From contig CACJHA010000010.1 of NCBI GenBank assembly GCA_902593075.1, positions 1-36,334 on the forward strand: a stretch of DNA of 36,334 bases, read 5' to 3'. This document shows positions 1-9,147 of the stretch, one piece after another. The notes beneath the pieces were generated by a model. The model saw only the letters and a program-made list of their open reading frames with translations. It ran no database searches and was not told the DNA's origin. Numbering within the stretch: position 1 is the stretch's first letter; every line of letters begins with the position of its first letter. Both the position numbers and the translations under genes were made by a program. Source of the stretch: an uncultured Bacteroidota bacterium. GTDB lineage: Bacteria; Bacteroidota; Bacteroidia; Flavobacteriales; Flavobacteriaceae.

Positions 1-123
1 TTATTTTTGATTTTTAACAAAAGTGAATTCAATGCAGTAAAGTTTTTGTTATTTGGAGAAGATTGTATTGAATTAGATGATTTAACCTGTAAACTCTCAA
101 AAGATCATTTATTTTTAAACTAA
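1..123 (+). CDS. C-terminal end of an unidentified protein (5' partial)
   Basis: An open frame enters from the left edge of the window and stops with TAA at 121-123, leaving 40 visible residues ending in DHLFLN. It lies 6 bases before the DUF2271 gene on the same strand, so it is probably the preceding gene of the same operon. The visible part has no motif I recognise. Genes next to DUF2271/PepSY pairs often belong to iron or metal uptake loci, but that says nothing specific about this fragment. It is listed because the frame is open to the window edge and the spacing is typical of an operon. Confidence 0.5.
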   Translation, partial: LFLIFNKSEFNAVKFLLFGEDCIELDDLTCKLSKDHLFLN

Positions 124-129
124 TTTTAA

Positions 130-630
130 ATGAGATTAATTGTACTTTTTTTATCCTCATTATTTTTTTCTAGCCTCGGTAAATACTTTGATAATGATAT
201 TCTATTAAAATGTAAAATAGAAATGATTGAATACAGAGGCGAGGGTGCTTATATAGCGGTGTCGCTTATGGATGAAAATGGCAAATATTTAAAAACCCTT
301 CATGTTCTTGGCGAAGACAAAACTTGGTTTTTTGACATGAGGCTATTTTGGGCAAATTTAAAAAGTAATGGACTAATCGACGATGATGCATATTACACAC
401 ACGTTGATGGTATTACGGGTCCTACCATTGGAGGTGGTAAAAATCTTGTAGTTCCTCTCTTATTGAATAAAAGTGAAATTGGCAAAGGATACAAAATTTT
501 ATTTGAGACAGCAGTTGAAGATAAAGGGTACTTCAAAAGCGACTTAAATTTTGAACTAACAGAAAAATCTCTAAATGATAACTTTGAAGGCACAGGATTT
601 ATCAAATCTGTAAGAACTTTATCTAATTAA
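130..630 (+). CDS. DUF2271 family exported protein
   Basis: A protein of 166 residues with a hydrophobic N-terminus (residues 1-17) that looks like a signal peptide, so it is probably periplasmic. The body has the DUF2271 pattern: a strand with Y-I-A-V followed by DENGKYLKTLHVLGEDK, then a central DGITGPT segment that resembles the family's D-x-x-TGAT motif, then a C-terminal beta-rich half. DUF2271 proteins have no established biochemical role; they are typically found beside PepSY membrane proteins in iron-related loci, as here, where the PepSY gene starts 3 bases downstream. The ATG at 130 follows closely on the upstream stop. Assignment to the family is from motif recognition only. Confidence 0.75.
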   Translation: MRLIVLFLSSLFFSSLGKYFDNDILLKCKIEMIEYRGEGAYIAVSLMDENGKYLKTLHVLGEDKTWFFDMRLFWANLKSNGLIDDDAYYTHVDGITGPTIGGGKNLVVPLLLNKSEIGKGYKILFETAVEDKGYFKSDLNFELTEKSLNDNFEGTGFIKSVRTLSN

Positions 631-633
631 ATT

Positions 634-2098
634 ATGATATTATCTATTTGGAGATATTGTCACTTCAGCTTAGCAGCGGTTGCTTCTTTATTTTTAATTT
701 TAGCTTCCCTTACTGGAGCAATTTTAGCATTTGAGCCAATAACCAATTCGCTTAAAAACTATTCAATTAATAATTTAAATGAAATAAGTTTAAAAGAAAC
801 ACTTAGCGTTTTGGATAAAAAATTTAAAGAAGTTTATGAGATCCAAATCACTGCTGAAAAATTTGTTTCTGCCAAAGTTTTAACATCAACAAATCAAACT
901 GAAGAAGTTTATTTAAATCCAATTAATGGCGAAACGCTTGAAAAGGTAAAGCCAAAATCAAAATTTTTTAGTTTTTTTTACAAATCTTCATAGATCCCTC
1001 TTCTTTAAAAAAATTGGAAGAGTTTTTGTTGGATTAATTTCATTCATTCTATCTCTTATTACACTTACTGGACTAATGCTCTTAATTCAAAGACAGGGAG
1101 GTGTTTTAAAAATTTTTAAAAGAATAAAAGAAAATGACTTTTCAGAAAAATATCATGTTGTTTTTAGCAGGATATTTGTTGTACCAGTATTTCTAATAGC
1201 GATATCTGGTGCTTACCTCACTTTTGATAGATTTGTAATAGGTGATTTGCAGAATTCTATGTCTATTAAAGAAGAAATTTTATCTGATAACAAATATTTG
1301 AAATTTGATTTAATATCACTCGATAAAGTAAAGAAAGTAATTTACCCATTTTCAAAATCTGAAAGTGACTTTTATGCGATTGAACTAAATGACCGCTCTG
1401 TAATGGTAAACCAGTATAACAATAGAATTTATTCTCAAAGTTTTTATCCATTTAGTTATTTTACAAAAGAATGGTTTTACAATTTACATACTGGAAAAGG
1501 AAATTTGTTTTTATCAATAATTTTGCTTGTGTCATCGATCAGCATTTTGTTTTTTATTTTCACTGGCTTTAAAATTTCGATAAAATCGACTCTGAAAAGT
1601 TTAAACATTAAATATTTGTCATCGGAAAAAGACAGTAAATACATTATTTTAGTAGGGTCTGAAAAAGGAAACACATTTGAATTTGCTAAATTCTTGAGTG
1701 CTCAAATTCAGTCTTTTGGAGAGAGAGTGATTATAAAACCTTTAAATAGTTATAAAATTTATAATCAAGCAGAAACTTTTATAATTCTTACTTCAACTTA
1801 TGGTGAAGGAGATCCCCCATCAAATGCAAATAATTTTGTGCCTCTTTTCAAAAAGTTTAGTCAACATAACAAAATAAACTATTCAATCATCGGTTTTGGT
1901 TCACTTAAATATCCAAAGTTTTGTGCTTTTGCTGTAAATGTAGATAGTATGATAAAACCTCTTGATAATTTTGATGAGATTGTTCCATTAATGAAAATTA
2001 ATAGGAGATCTGTTTTAGAATTTAATAAGTGGATTAAAATGTGGAATAACAGTGCAATCACTTCGGTGAAATTCAAACCGATGGAAATTGAAACTTAA
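634..2098 (+). pseudogene. PepSY-associated membrane protein fused to a flavodoxin domain, frameshifted
   Basis: Two adjacent frames, 634-993 and the frame open through 1076-2098, together make one protein of 487 residues if one T of the T8 run at 972-979 is removed. The join then reads FFTNLHRSLFFK, the expected PepSY_TM sequence. The order is: TM helix (about 8-35), PepSY-like periplasmic segment, a second TM helix around 'LISFILSLITLTGLMLL', a third near 'FLIAISGAYLTF', another PepSY-like segment, a fourth helix, then a cytoplasmic flavodoxin domain from about residue 335. The flavodoxin has the FMN loops GSEKGNT, STYGEGDPPSNA and GFGSLKYPKFC. Related flavobacterial proteins usually continue into an FAD/NAD(P)H reductase domain; this one stops after the flavodoxin. 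The likely role is electron transfer across the inner membrane, for example ferric-siderophore reduction. It is typed as broken because of the frameshift, but it could be read through or be a sequencing error. Confidence 0.75.
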
Positions 2099-2126
2099 GT
2101 AAATTGTAAATTTTTAAATATAAATG

Positions 2127-2208
2127 TACCTTGGGTGGGAATCGAACCCACACTCCCAAAGGAACTGGATTTTGAATCCAGCGCGTCTACCAATTCCGCC
2201 ACCAAGGC
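2127..2208 (-). tRNA. tRNA-Leu (anticodon CAA)
   Basis: Read on the minus strand, an 82-base cloverleaf folds with acceptor stem GCCTTGG/CCAAGGT (first pair G-U), anticodon stem CTGGA/TCCAG around the loop TTCAAAA, and T arm GTGGG-TTCGATT-CCCAC. The loop gives anticodon CAA, decoding UUG leucine codons. The long variable arm (TCC..GGGA) is what a class II leucine tRNA needs. The discriminator is A and CCA is not encoded. It lies tail to tail with the PepSY-flavodoxin gene (28 bases between them) and head to head with prs. Confidence 0.95.
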
Positions 2209-2235
2209 ATTTTTATAAATGTAAACAAATAATTT

Positions 2236-2253
2236 CAACATTTAAAAATGTTG
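2236..2253. repeat. Inverted repeat between tRNA-Leu and prs
   Basis: Eight-base arms CAACATTT and AAATGTTG are separated by two bases (AA). The repeat lies in the 112-base divergent intergenic region, about 30 bases upstream of the prs -7 box. It could be an operator or a chance AT-rich palindrome; the GC content is too low and there is no T tract placed for a convincing terminator. Confidence 0.4.
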
Positions 2254-2284
2254 CCTTCTAAGTTCCATAACGAAAATAAATTTC

Positions 2285-2292
2285 TAAATTTG
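2285..2292 (+). promoter_or_regulatory. Putative -7 box for prs (TAAATTTG)
   Basis: TAAATTTG matches the Bacteroidota -7 consensus TAnnTTTG exactly and is followed by CA. The prs ATG is 28 bases downstream. A TTG at 2251-2253 is too far (31 bases) to be a normal -33 element, so only the -7 part is well supported. Confidence 0.5.
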
Positions 2293-2320
2293 CAATCCAC
2301 TTAAATTTAACTAACAAGGC

Positions 2321-3250
2321 ATGACAGAGGCAAAAATTTTTAGCTGTTCGCAAAGTCTCGATTTAGCTACTAGTATAGCCAAAGGTTTTGGTGCTAAACT
2401 TGGTAAAATTAAGTTTTCAAATTTTAGCGATGGAGAATTTCAACCCTCTTTTGAAGAGTCTGTTCGAGGGTCAAGAGTATTTATTATTGGTTCGACGCAT
2501 CCAAATTCCGATCATCTTATGGAAATGCTTTTAATGCTTGATGCCGCCAAGCGTTCCTCTGCGAGACATGTTACGGCTGTTCTTCCTTATTTTGGGTGGG
2601 CAAGACAGGACAGAAAGGACAAACCAAGAGTGCCAATAGGAGCAAAATTAATTGCGAAGCTTTTAGAAGCCGCAGGAGCTACGAGAATAATTACCATGGA
2701 TCTCCATGCAGATCAAATTCAAGGTTTTTTTGAAAAGCCCGTTGATCATCTTTATGCCTCAACTATTTTCGTTCCACACATTAAAAATTTAAGGTTAAAA
2801 AATTTAACCATAGCTTCACCTGATATGGGAGGATCTAAACGTGCATACGCGTATTCTAAATTTTTAGAGTCTGATGTTGTTATTTGCTACAAGCAAAGAA
2901 AAAAAGCAAATATTATCGATAGTATGGAACTTATTGGTAATGTTGAAGGGAAAAATGTTGTTCTAGTTGACGATATGGTCGACACTGCCGGAACACTTAC
3001 AAGAGCAGCTGATTTAATGATTCAAAGAGGTGCTTTATCTGTTAGGGCTGTGTGCACACACGGTATCCTATCTGGTGATGCATACGAAAAAATAGAAAAA
3101 TCCAATTTAGCAGAATTAATTATTACTGATACCATACCAGTAAAACCAAAATCGAAAAAGGTTAAAATTTTAAGTTGTGCTGAACTTTTTGCATCGACTA
3201 TGAAGAATGTTCATTTAAACAAATCAATAGACAAAAACTTTTTAAATTAA
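2321..3250 (+). CDS. prs: Ribose-phosphate pyrophosphokinase (PRPP synthetase)
   Basis: Makes 5-phosphoribosyl-1-pyrophosphate from ribose 5-phosphate and ATP, the entry compound for purine, pyrimidine, NAD, histidine and tryptophan synthesis; cytosolic. The 309 residues are the usual class I length. Visible signatures are the ATP-binding loop [13 protein letters not shown] (91-103), the metal-binding histidine in [12 protein letters not shown] (H129), and the PRPP loop [11 protein letters not shown] with the two aspartates at 217-218. The ATG at 2321 follows a -7 box. rplY starts 4 bases after the stop, so prs, rplY and pth are very likely co-transcribed, a common arrangement in Bacteroidota. 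Nothing is unusual in the sequence. Confidence 0.97.
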   Translation: MTEAKIFSCSQSLDLATSIAKGFGAKLGKIKFSNFSDGEFQPSFEESVRGSRVFIIGSTHPNSDHLMEMLLMLDAAKRSSARHVTAVLPYFGWARQDRKDKPRVPIGAKLIAKLLEAAGATRIITMDLHADQIQGFFEKPVDHLYASTIFVPHIKNLRLKNLTIASPDMGGSKRAYAYSKFLESDVVICYKQRKKANIIDSMELIGNVEGKNVVLVDDMVDTAGTLTRAADLMIQRGALSVRAVCTHGILSGDAYEKIEKSNLAELIITDTIPVKPKSKKVKILSCAELFASTMKNVHLNKSIDKNFLN

Positions 3251-3254
3251 AATA

Positions 3255-3917
3255 ATGAAATCAATAACAATTAACGGGAGTACAAGAAAAGCTCTTGGGA
3301 AAAAATCAACAAAGGATTTGAGAAAACAAGATATGGTTCCATGTGTCTTATATGGAGAAAGCGAACCTATACATTTTACTGCAAAAGAAATTGATTTTTC
3401 TAAACTCGTTTATACTCCCAATGCCCACACAGTAAAAATTATTCTTGAAAAAAAAGAATTGGATGCTATTTTACAAGATATCCAGTTCCATCCATTATCA
3501 GACAAAATTTTACACATTGATTTCTATCAACTCAACGAAAACAAAGAAGTTTCAATGGAAATACCTGTTAAAACTGAGGGTTCTGCACCAGGTGTATTAA
3601 TAACTGGAGGTGTTTTAATACTTAACCAAAGGAAGCTGAAAGTAAAAGCTCTCCCTAAAAATTTACCAGACTTCATTACAGTTGACATCTCAAACTTAGA
3701 ATTAGGAGATAAATTGTACGCTTCAGAATTAAAGACTGAAAATTATGAATTCCTTCATCCAGAGAATACGGTAGTTTGTCAGGTTAAAATTGCAAGAACC
3801 TCATTAAAGGAAATTGAAGAAACGGAAGCTGAAGTGAGTGAAGAAGTAGCTGAAGACTCAACTGAAGAGAAAAAAGATTCAGATGAGGTGAAAGAAGAAA
3901 CCCCATCAAAGGAATAA
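3255..3917 (+). CDS. rplY: 50S ribosomal protein bL25 (Ctc/TL5 type)
   Basis: A 220-residue bL25 of the long Ctc/TL5 type, which binds 5S rRNA in the large ribosomal subunit. The N-terminal 5S-binding barrel is about residues 1-90 ([14 protein letters not shown], then [20 protein letters not shown]) and the second beta domain follows with [17 protein letters not shown]. The last 40 residues are a highly charged, glutamate-rich tail ([19 protein letters not shown]), common in this phylum and probably disordered. It is placed 4 bases after prs and 28 before pth, so all three probably form one operon joining nucleotide supply with translation. Confidence 0.95.
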   Translation: MKSITINGSTRKALGKKSTKDLRKQDMVPCVLYGESEPIHFTAKEIDFSKLVYTPNAHTVKIILEKKELDAILQDIQFHPLSDKILHIDFYQLNENKEVSMEIPVKTEGSAPGVLITGGVLILNQRKLKVKALPKNLPDFITVDISNLELGDKLYASELKTENYEFLHPENTVVCQVKIARTSLKEIEETEAEVSEEVAEDSTEEKKDSDEVKEETPSKE

Positions 3918-3945
3918 TTTATTGCTAAAATTTAAAAGAACTTAA

Positions 3946-4557
3946 ATGTCTTGGTGGAATCCTTTTAAAAATAAGAAGCCTCAACCAAAAGACATTTCTA
4001 AAAAATTTTTGGTTGTTGGTCTTGGTAATATTGGAGTAGATTATGCTTTAACGAGACATAATTTGGGTTTTGATGTATTGAATTATATAGCTAAAAGGAA
4101 AGAATTAAAATTTAGTGAATTAAGGTATGGTGCAGTCACAAAGTTCAACTTTAAGGGCAGAGTTTTTGTTTTTTTAAAACCTTCAACATACGTTAATAAG
4201 AGTGGTGACGCTGTAAAATACTGGATGGCTAAAGAAAAAATAAATCTTCAAAACCTACTGGTTATCTGCGATGATTTGAATATCCCTTTTGGATCAATTA
4301 GAATCAAAACAAAGGGAAGTGATGGAGGTCACAATGGTCTTAAAGATCTTGAATCTAAATTAGGCACTAGTAATTATGGTAGATTAAGGTTTGGAATCAA
4401 AAATGAAACTAAACAAAACACAACCCAATTTGTTTTGGATAAATGGAATCAAAATGAACTAGACGTTTTAGAAACTTATTTTATAAAAACAGAAAAAGCA
4501 ATTTTTTCTTATACTCTACTTGGACCAACAAATGCGATGAATAATTTTAATAATTAA
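3946..4557 (+). CDS. pth: Peptidyl-tRNA hydrolase
   Basis: Hydrolyses the ester bond of peptidyl-tRNAs released prematurely from ribosomes, recycling tRNA; cytosolic. It is 203 residues long. The catalytic histidine is H38 in LTRHNLGF, equivalent to H20 of the E. coli enzyme, and the substrate-binding asparagines appear in KPSTYVNKSG and GGHNGLKD. The N-terminal extension of about 20 residues (MSWWNPFKNKKPQP) precedes the usual core start and is, from memory, common in flavobacterial Pth proteins, so the ATG at 3946 is kept. It is the last gene of the prs-rplY-pth group; its stop lies 5 bases from the stop of the convergent lipoprotein gene. Confidence 0.96.
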   Translation: MSWWNPFKNKKPQPKDISKKFLVVGLGNIGVDYALTRHNLGFDVLNYIAKRKELKFSELRYGAVTKFNFKGRVFVFLKPSTYVNKSGDAVKYWMAKEKINLQNLLVICDDLNIPFGSIRIKTKGSDGGHNGLKDLESKLGTSNYGRLRFGIKNETKQNTTQFVLDKWNQNELDVLETYFIKTEKAIFSYTLLGPTNAMNNFNN

Positions 4558-4562
4558 AACTT

Positions 4563-5234
4563 CTAATTTGCTAACTCAAAGTTGGAAGTAACAGATGTAG
4601 AAATGTTATTTTCATTGTCTCTGGTAATTATTTTCCATAAATAAACATTCCCATTTTGAAGTTCTATGTCAAGTTCTTCAATCAAAATTTTTTCATATTT
4701 AATTTCCGTACCATTTGAAGCATTCTCAATGATTAAGTCATAATTTTTAATATCTCCATCTAGATCATATCCTTCCCATTGAAATGTGACTATATTAACT
4801 GAATTTAAAATTGATTCATTCAAAGGATAAATTAGCTTTGCAGGAAATGGGATGTGAGCCAATTGAGACTGGGCCTCCAAATAAAAGTTTCTAGTCTCAC
4901 TTAATGCAATATTTTCACTTGAATCAGATTTACTAACTACGTACCAACTATAAGGTGCTCCCCTCTCAAGAGTAACTTGAAATGTTGTTAAATTTGTTGT
5001 TTTTGATATGTTTTCATTAGTTATCTGATTTTCAATAATTAAATCATAGTTATCAGTATGTTTTGATTCTGTCCAGCTAAATTCTACCTCCGCAAAATTT
5101 GAATTTGAATTTGAAAATAAACAAGTATTATTGTTTTCGGGGTTAATTAATACTACCTGCTCGGGGTCAGGGATCGACTCTTTACAAGAGAAAATTAAAA
5201 TAAGTAAAAAAAATGAGGTGTATTTTTTAATCAT
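4563..5234 (-). CDS. Lipoprotein with two fibronectin-III-like repeats
   Basis: A protein of 223 residues with a short lipoprotein signal peptide ending LIFSC, so the mature N-terminal cysteine is C17. Two tandem beta-rich modules follow (about 25-120 and 130-223), each with the pattern 'P-x-N ... F-x-W ... YDLIIEN ... Y-x-W', typical of the Fn3-like segments that Bacteroidota use in extracellular proteins. The ATG overlaps the stop of the upstream metalloprotease gene by 4 bases (ATGA), so translation is probably coupled. That coupling and the resemblance to an Fn3 module inside the protease suggest that the two products work together at the cell surface, but this is inference. No catalytic motif is visible. 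Confidence 0.75.
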   Translation of the reverse strand: MIKKYTSFFLLILIFSCKESIPDPEQVVLINPENNNTCLFSNSNSNFAEVEFSWTESKHTDNYDLIIENQITNENISKTTNLTTFQVTLERGAPYSWYVVSKSDSSENIALSETRNFYLEAQSQLAHIPFPAKLIYPLNESILNSVNIVTFQWEGYDLDGDIKNYDLIIENASNGTEIKYEKILIEELDIELQNGNVYLWKIITRDNENNISTSVTSNFELAN

Positions 5235-8200
5235 TTCTTTATAAACTTTATTGTTTCAAACCCTGAATTCGAATGAATCTTCAAAAAATAATTTCCAATT
5301 GGCAGCATAGAAATGTCCAATTTAAAATATCTAGATGCAAAATCTAATTTGATTTTTTTAGAATAGACAATATTACCAAAAGTATCGATTATATCTATTT
5401 CTGAATGCAATGAATCACCTCCAACTAAAATATTTAAATTGTAAGCTGACGGATTAGGATATATTTGTGACTTCGTGTCTATATATATGTATTCTTTATG
5501 AGTTCCTTGACAATACAGTGAGGTACTAACTTCTATTATATTAAGTCCCTTAGCTAGATTAAAATCTTTTTCGTTTTCCATAGTTATAAATTTTTTGCCA
5601 TTTATATTAACAATATATTTTTTACCACCTTCAAAATTTAAACTTATAATTTTATTTGACTTGTTAATTTTACTTGTAACATTTAAAGGTAATGGTTCAT
5701 TTATCTCAGTAGTGTAACAAGTTTGAAAACTACTGATTCTTTCCATTATGCATATCTGATATGTCCCAGGGGTTAAGTTTTGAATTAATAGTTCTTGATT
5801 TGACATTGTAAATGAACGATAATAGCCATTACTTCCAGAAATTTCAACCTCATAATCAAAAACTGCTATTGCAGATATCTCGATTTCTCCATTTTGTTTT
5901 CCTCTACAAGTTGCATCCTTCTTAAAAATTTTGATGTTTCTTTGATCATTTAAATCACACAAATCTCCTATTCCATTATTATTAAAGTCAGCTTGATCAG
6001 GATTGGTCACAAAGGGGCAATTGTCCTCATCATTTGGAATTAAATCACCGTCTGTATTAGATTTTATTTCACCACTTAGACATAGTTTTAATGCCAAAAA
6101 TTTTAAAATACCAGTGTCAACTGGGTACTGATCAATGATTCTTAAAGTCCACTCTCCCCCTGAGTTTAAGTTGTAAAAATCCTTAAGATTTCCAATTGGT
6201 TTATATATACCCGTAAATGGAGGTGAACCATTTTGTATAGGATTTATTGACTCTGAATCGAAAATCGTGTTGGTGTAATTAATCCCTGTACCACCCAAAT
6301 TTTTTGTTAAAATCACTTCATCCCCTTCAGGTGAAATCAGCATTATTGTTAAGTCTTGAATATAACTATGATCAATACTTAATTCTAAATCTAAGTCGAT
6401 GATCTTCAAATTATCTAACACATTTATTTTTACCTCAGTTACCCCTTCCAGTGCTGAAGTTGCGTCATTTAAATTTACAGGAATATTATCTGATGTATAC
6501 GAATTACAAGTTATAACAGTTGTAGAAAATTTTCTTGAATTCGATGGAGGGCTGTTACCACAAATATTTGAAGCTGATACTCTCCAATAATAAGTCTCCT
6601 CTGGATCTAAATTTGAGATTGAAATTTTATTTTCAAAAGTTTTTTCATCTTTAACAAGAGAAGAAAAATCCTCAACTGTACTTAATTCGAATCTATAATT
6701 ATCCGCATAATTCACACCTGACCACTCAAAATTTTGATTGACGTTAGCATTGGCTAAATTATTAGCTGGAGAAACTAATTGAGGTGTAGAGATGTTGTTA
6801 GGATAAAAACTTGCAATAAAAGTTTCTTGTTCAGTTGTATTATCGTAGGTCCCATTTAAAAAGATATTATAAGTCCCATAAGGTAATTCATTTCGATTTA
6901 GAGTAATACTTCCCAATGTTCCAGAAGAATTTAAACTAGTTGGAGATATGTTATATGAAATTTGGTTTGGATAATCTAAAAGTTCAAATTGAATTTCACC
7001 ATTGAAGTTGTTGTATGTCTTTAAATTGAATTCAAAAGTTAACTCTTCATCTCCGCAACTAATTTTTTCAGGTTCAATAAAAGGGAAGGCAAAGTCTCTT
7101 TCTTCAATTTTAAATGGTGATGCGTTAACTGCGAAATAAATATTATCATCAGCTGAAATTTTAATTCTAGCTGCTTCGGTTGTTATATTCCCAGGTACAA
7201 TTATGTAAGTCTCTCCGTTATTTGGTATATTTTCAGCTAGAGGTATAGAAAAATTTTCTCCACCATCAACCGACAAAAATATTGAAATTCTTTCAGTGCT
7301 AATAGGCGCCTTATCGGTATTTGCTTCATCCCAAATTATTTTTTGATTAGATCCAGATTTCCAAACAATATCATTTGAATCATTTGATGTAATTCTAAAT
7401 GGTCCTGCAGTTGCACTAACAAATATTTTCTTTACATCTTGGGAAATCTGTCCCATCCCATTTGGGTTCAATTCACTTCTATCCCTAACCGTAACTCCCC
7501 ATGTTAAGGTTCTTTCAACGTTAGATACTGTCTCCCAAGAGGAAAAAAGAGTCGGGTTTGATGACACTAAATTTCCATTTAAAATTTGTGAAATGTTGGG
7601 TATATACCTTATTTCATTTTCAGAGGGAGGAATTGATCTATTTATACTTCCTGTAAGGAGGTCAGGTCCAAAATTAGATGCATCAACTTGTCCCGAATCG
7701 AGTTGTTCCCAACAATAAGTTAAATTATCATTATCAGAATCAAATCCATTTGCTTTAAGATAGTATGCAGTCCCTTTAGGTATATAAAAATCTTTACCAG
7801 CACTAACAGTCGGCTTTTGATTTAAAGAATTAATATTTGAATGACAAGAAACATTATCTACATAAGATTCAACATCTTGTATACTATGATAATGAAAATA
7901 GGGATCACTGTGGCGCTGCATATTTTCTCCAGAAACAAATCCTGCATATGACATAATTGTAGAACCACTTCCTGGCTCGGATGAAACACCAAAAGGTTCT
8001 GGATCATAAGCATAAGTATGGGTAGCTCCAAATTGATGTCCAACTTCATGCAAAACAAAATCAAGATCAAAGTAATCATTTAAAAAAATACCACTACTAC
8101 CATTAGTAGCTGTAAATGGATGAGCGGAATAAGCTCTGTCTTTGCTGTCATTTACACAAACATTACCAACAGAGCCTGCATCACCACTTGCTTGACCGCG

Positions 8201-9061
8201 ATGAAACAAATGTCCTAAGTCATAATTTTCTTCTCCTACTAGTGAAGATAAAGTAGAATGAATTTCACTTGCAAAATTTGAGTTGAATGGATCACTCGAC
8301 TTATCTTCATACATAAGAGACGCATCAGATACAATAATTAGTTTAATACCTAAATCGACTTCCATTATTTCATTTAGTCTGTTAATCGTTGAAACTACTG
8401 CGGCAAAAGCATCTTCAGAATTAGTTCCATTTTGATCATTGTTATCTCCCCAAAATTCAGTGTACTCCCCTGAAGCCGCAATTGCAATTTTAAATGATTT
8501 AGGCACTTTATTACTGATTTTATTTGATTTTCTTTTATTTAATTTATTTATTGAAGAATTAATTTTATACGAATTAGTTTTACAAAATAATTTTTCTCCT
8601 ATGTAATTGTACCTATTGGAACCATAAAAAATATGCTCTGTATTACTATCCTTTAGTGGCTGTAAAAAAACAAATCCTTTTGGTGTTCTGAGAGTTCCAG
8701 AAATACCAAGGGGTGAAAAAGTGATCCTCAAAATAACATTTTTTCTAGTTTCACTATAACCCCTAAAAGTTCTTATTTTAGGGTATCTCAACTTAATCTT
8801 CTTGGATAAGGTTTTTGTCTCTTTTAATAAAAAATATTCAAGCTTTCCATTTTCATTCGGAAAATCTATTTTTATTAATTCATCATCCTTACTACTCAGA
8901 ATTTTTCTAGTGAAATTTTTATATTTTAAAGATATATTATTAATGTGGTGTCTTATATCAATTTCATCTTGATGTTCTGTAAAAGTGTTGATTTTCCAGT
9001 AGTCTTGACAATAAGAAGATTGAAACGTTAATATAAATAAAACTAAAATTAACTTTCTCAA
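5231..9061 (-). CDS. Secreted reprolysin-like zinc metalloprotease with P domain and T9SS sorting domain
   Basis: A large multidomain extracellular protease of 1276 residues. Order: signal peptide 1-19; propeptide to about 187; M12B-like catalytic domain about 188-400 with the zinc motif HEVGHQFGATH at 338-348 and the Met-turn methionine at 370 (STIMSYAG); beta-rich modules; an Fn3-like module about 760-849; a proprotein-convertase P domain about 850-995; a thrombospondin-3 type calcium repeat DGDLIPNDEDNCP starting at 1004; and a C-terminal type A sorting domain of the type IX secretion system (YPNPS ... PIGNYFLKI ... FIKK). It is likely exported and then released or anchored at the surface to digest protein. 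The start is TTG at 9061: a stop lies two codons upstream and no ATG precedes the catalytic domain. It is divergent from ribF and coupled to a lipoprotein gene downstream. Confidence 0.92.
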   Translation of the reverse strand: MRKLILVLFILTFQSSYCQDYWKINTFTEHQDEIDIRHHINNISLKYKNFTRKILSSKDDELIKIDFPNENGKLEYFLLKETKTLSKKIKLRYPKIRTFRGYSETRKNVILRITFSPLGISGTLRTPKGFVFLQPLKDSNTEHIFYGSNRYNYIGEKLFCKTNSYKINSSINKLNKRKSNKISNKVPKSFKIAIAASGEYTEFWGDNNDQNGTNSEDAFAAVVSTINRLNEIMEVDLGIKLIIVSDASLMYEDKSSDPFNSNFASEIHSTLSSLVGEENYDLGHLFHRGQASGDAGSVGNVCVNDSKDRAYSAHPFTATNGSSGIFLNDYFDLDFVLHEVGHQFGATHTYAYDPEPFGVSSEPGSGSTIMSYAGFVSGENMQRHSDPYFHYHSIQDVESYVDNVSCHSNINSLNQKPTVSAGKDFYIPKGTAYYLKANGFDSDNDNLTYCWEQLDSGQVDASNFGPDLLTGSINRSIPPSENEIRYIPNISQILNGNLVSSNPTLFSSWETVSNVERTLTWGVTVRDRSELNPNGMGQISQDVKKIFVSATAGPFRITSNDSNDIVWKSGSNQKIIWDEANTDKAPISTERISIFLSVDGGENFSIPLAENIPNNGETYIIVPGNITTEAARIKISADDNIYFAVNASPFKIEERDFAFPFIEPEKISCGDEELTFEFNLKTYNNFNGEIQFELLDYPNQISYNISPTSLNSSGTLGSITLNRNELPYGTYNIFLNGTYDNTTEQETFIASFYPNNISTPQLVSPANNLANANVNQNFEWSGVNYADNYRFELSTVEDFSSLVKDEKTFENKISISNLDPEETYYWRVSASNICGNSPPSNSRKFSTTVITCNSYTSDNIPVNLNDATSALEGVTEVKINVLDNLKIIDLDLELSIDHSYIQDLTIMLISPEGDEVILTKNLGGTGINYTNTIFDSESINPIQNGSPPFTGIYKPIGNLKDFYNLNSGGEWTLRIIDQYPVDTGILKFLALKLCLSGEIKSNTDGDLIPNDEDNCPFVTNPDQADFNNNGIGDLCDLNDQRNIKIFKKDATCRGKQNGEIEISAIAVFDYEVEISGSNGYYRSFTMSNQELLIQNLTPGTYQICIMERISSFQTCYTTEINEPLPLNVTSKINKSNKIISLNFEGGKKYIVNINGKKFITMENEKDFNLAKGLNIIEVSTSLYCQGTHKEYIYIDTKSQIYPNPSAYNLNILVGGDSLHSEIDIIDTFGNIVYSKKIKLDFASRYFKLDISMLPIGNYFLKIHSNSGFETIKFIKK

Positions 9062-9147
9062 AATTTAACTATTTAACACAAAGGTTTTGTATCTTTCGAA
9101 TAGAAAAAATACTTTCAATACTTTTCAATTAAAGATAAACTTTTTTC

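Noticed and set aside
1076-2098. A separate gene starting at ATG 1076
   Set aside because: The same frame is open upstream to about 972 and encodes conserved PepSY_TM sequence (LHRSLFFKK), so this ATG is internal to the frameshifted gene.
5088-5120. Short repeat of GAATTT units
   Set aside because: It encodes an Asn-Ser rich stretch of the lipoprotein; too short and degenerate to be a functional repeat array.
9062-9147. Terminator or operator in the protease/ribF divergent gap
   Set aside because: No inverted repeat of useful length; only a weak TATCTTTC box.
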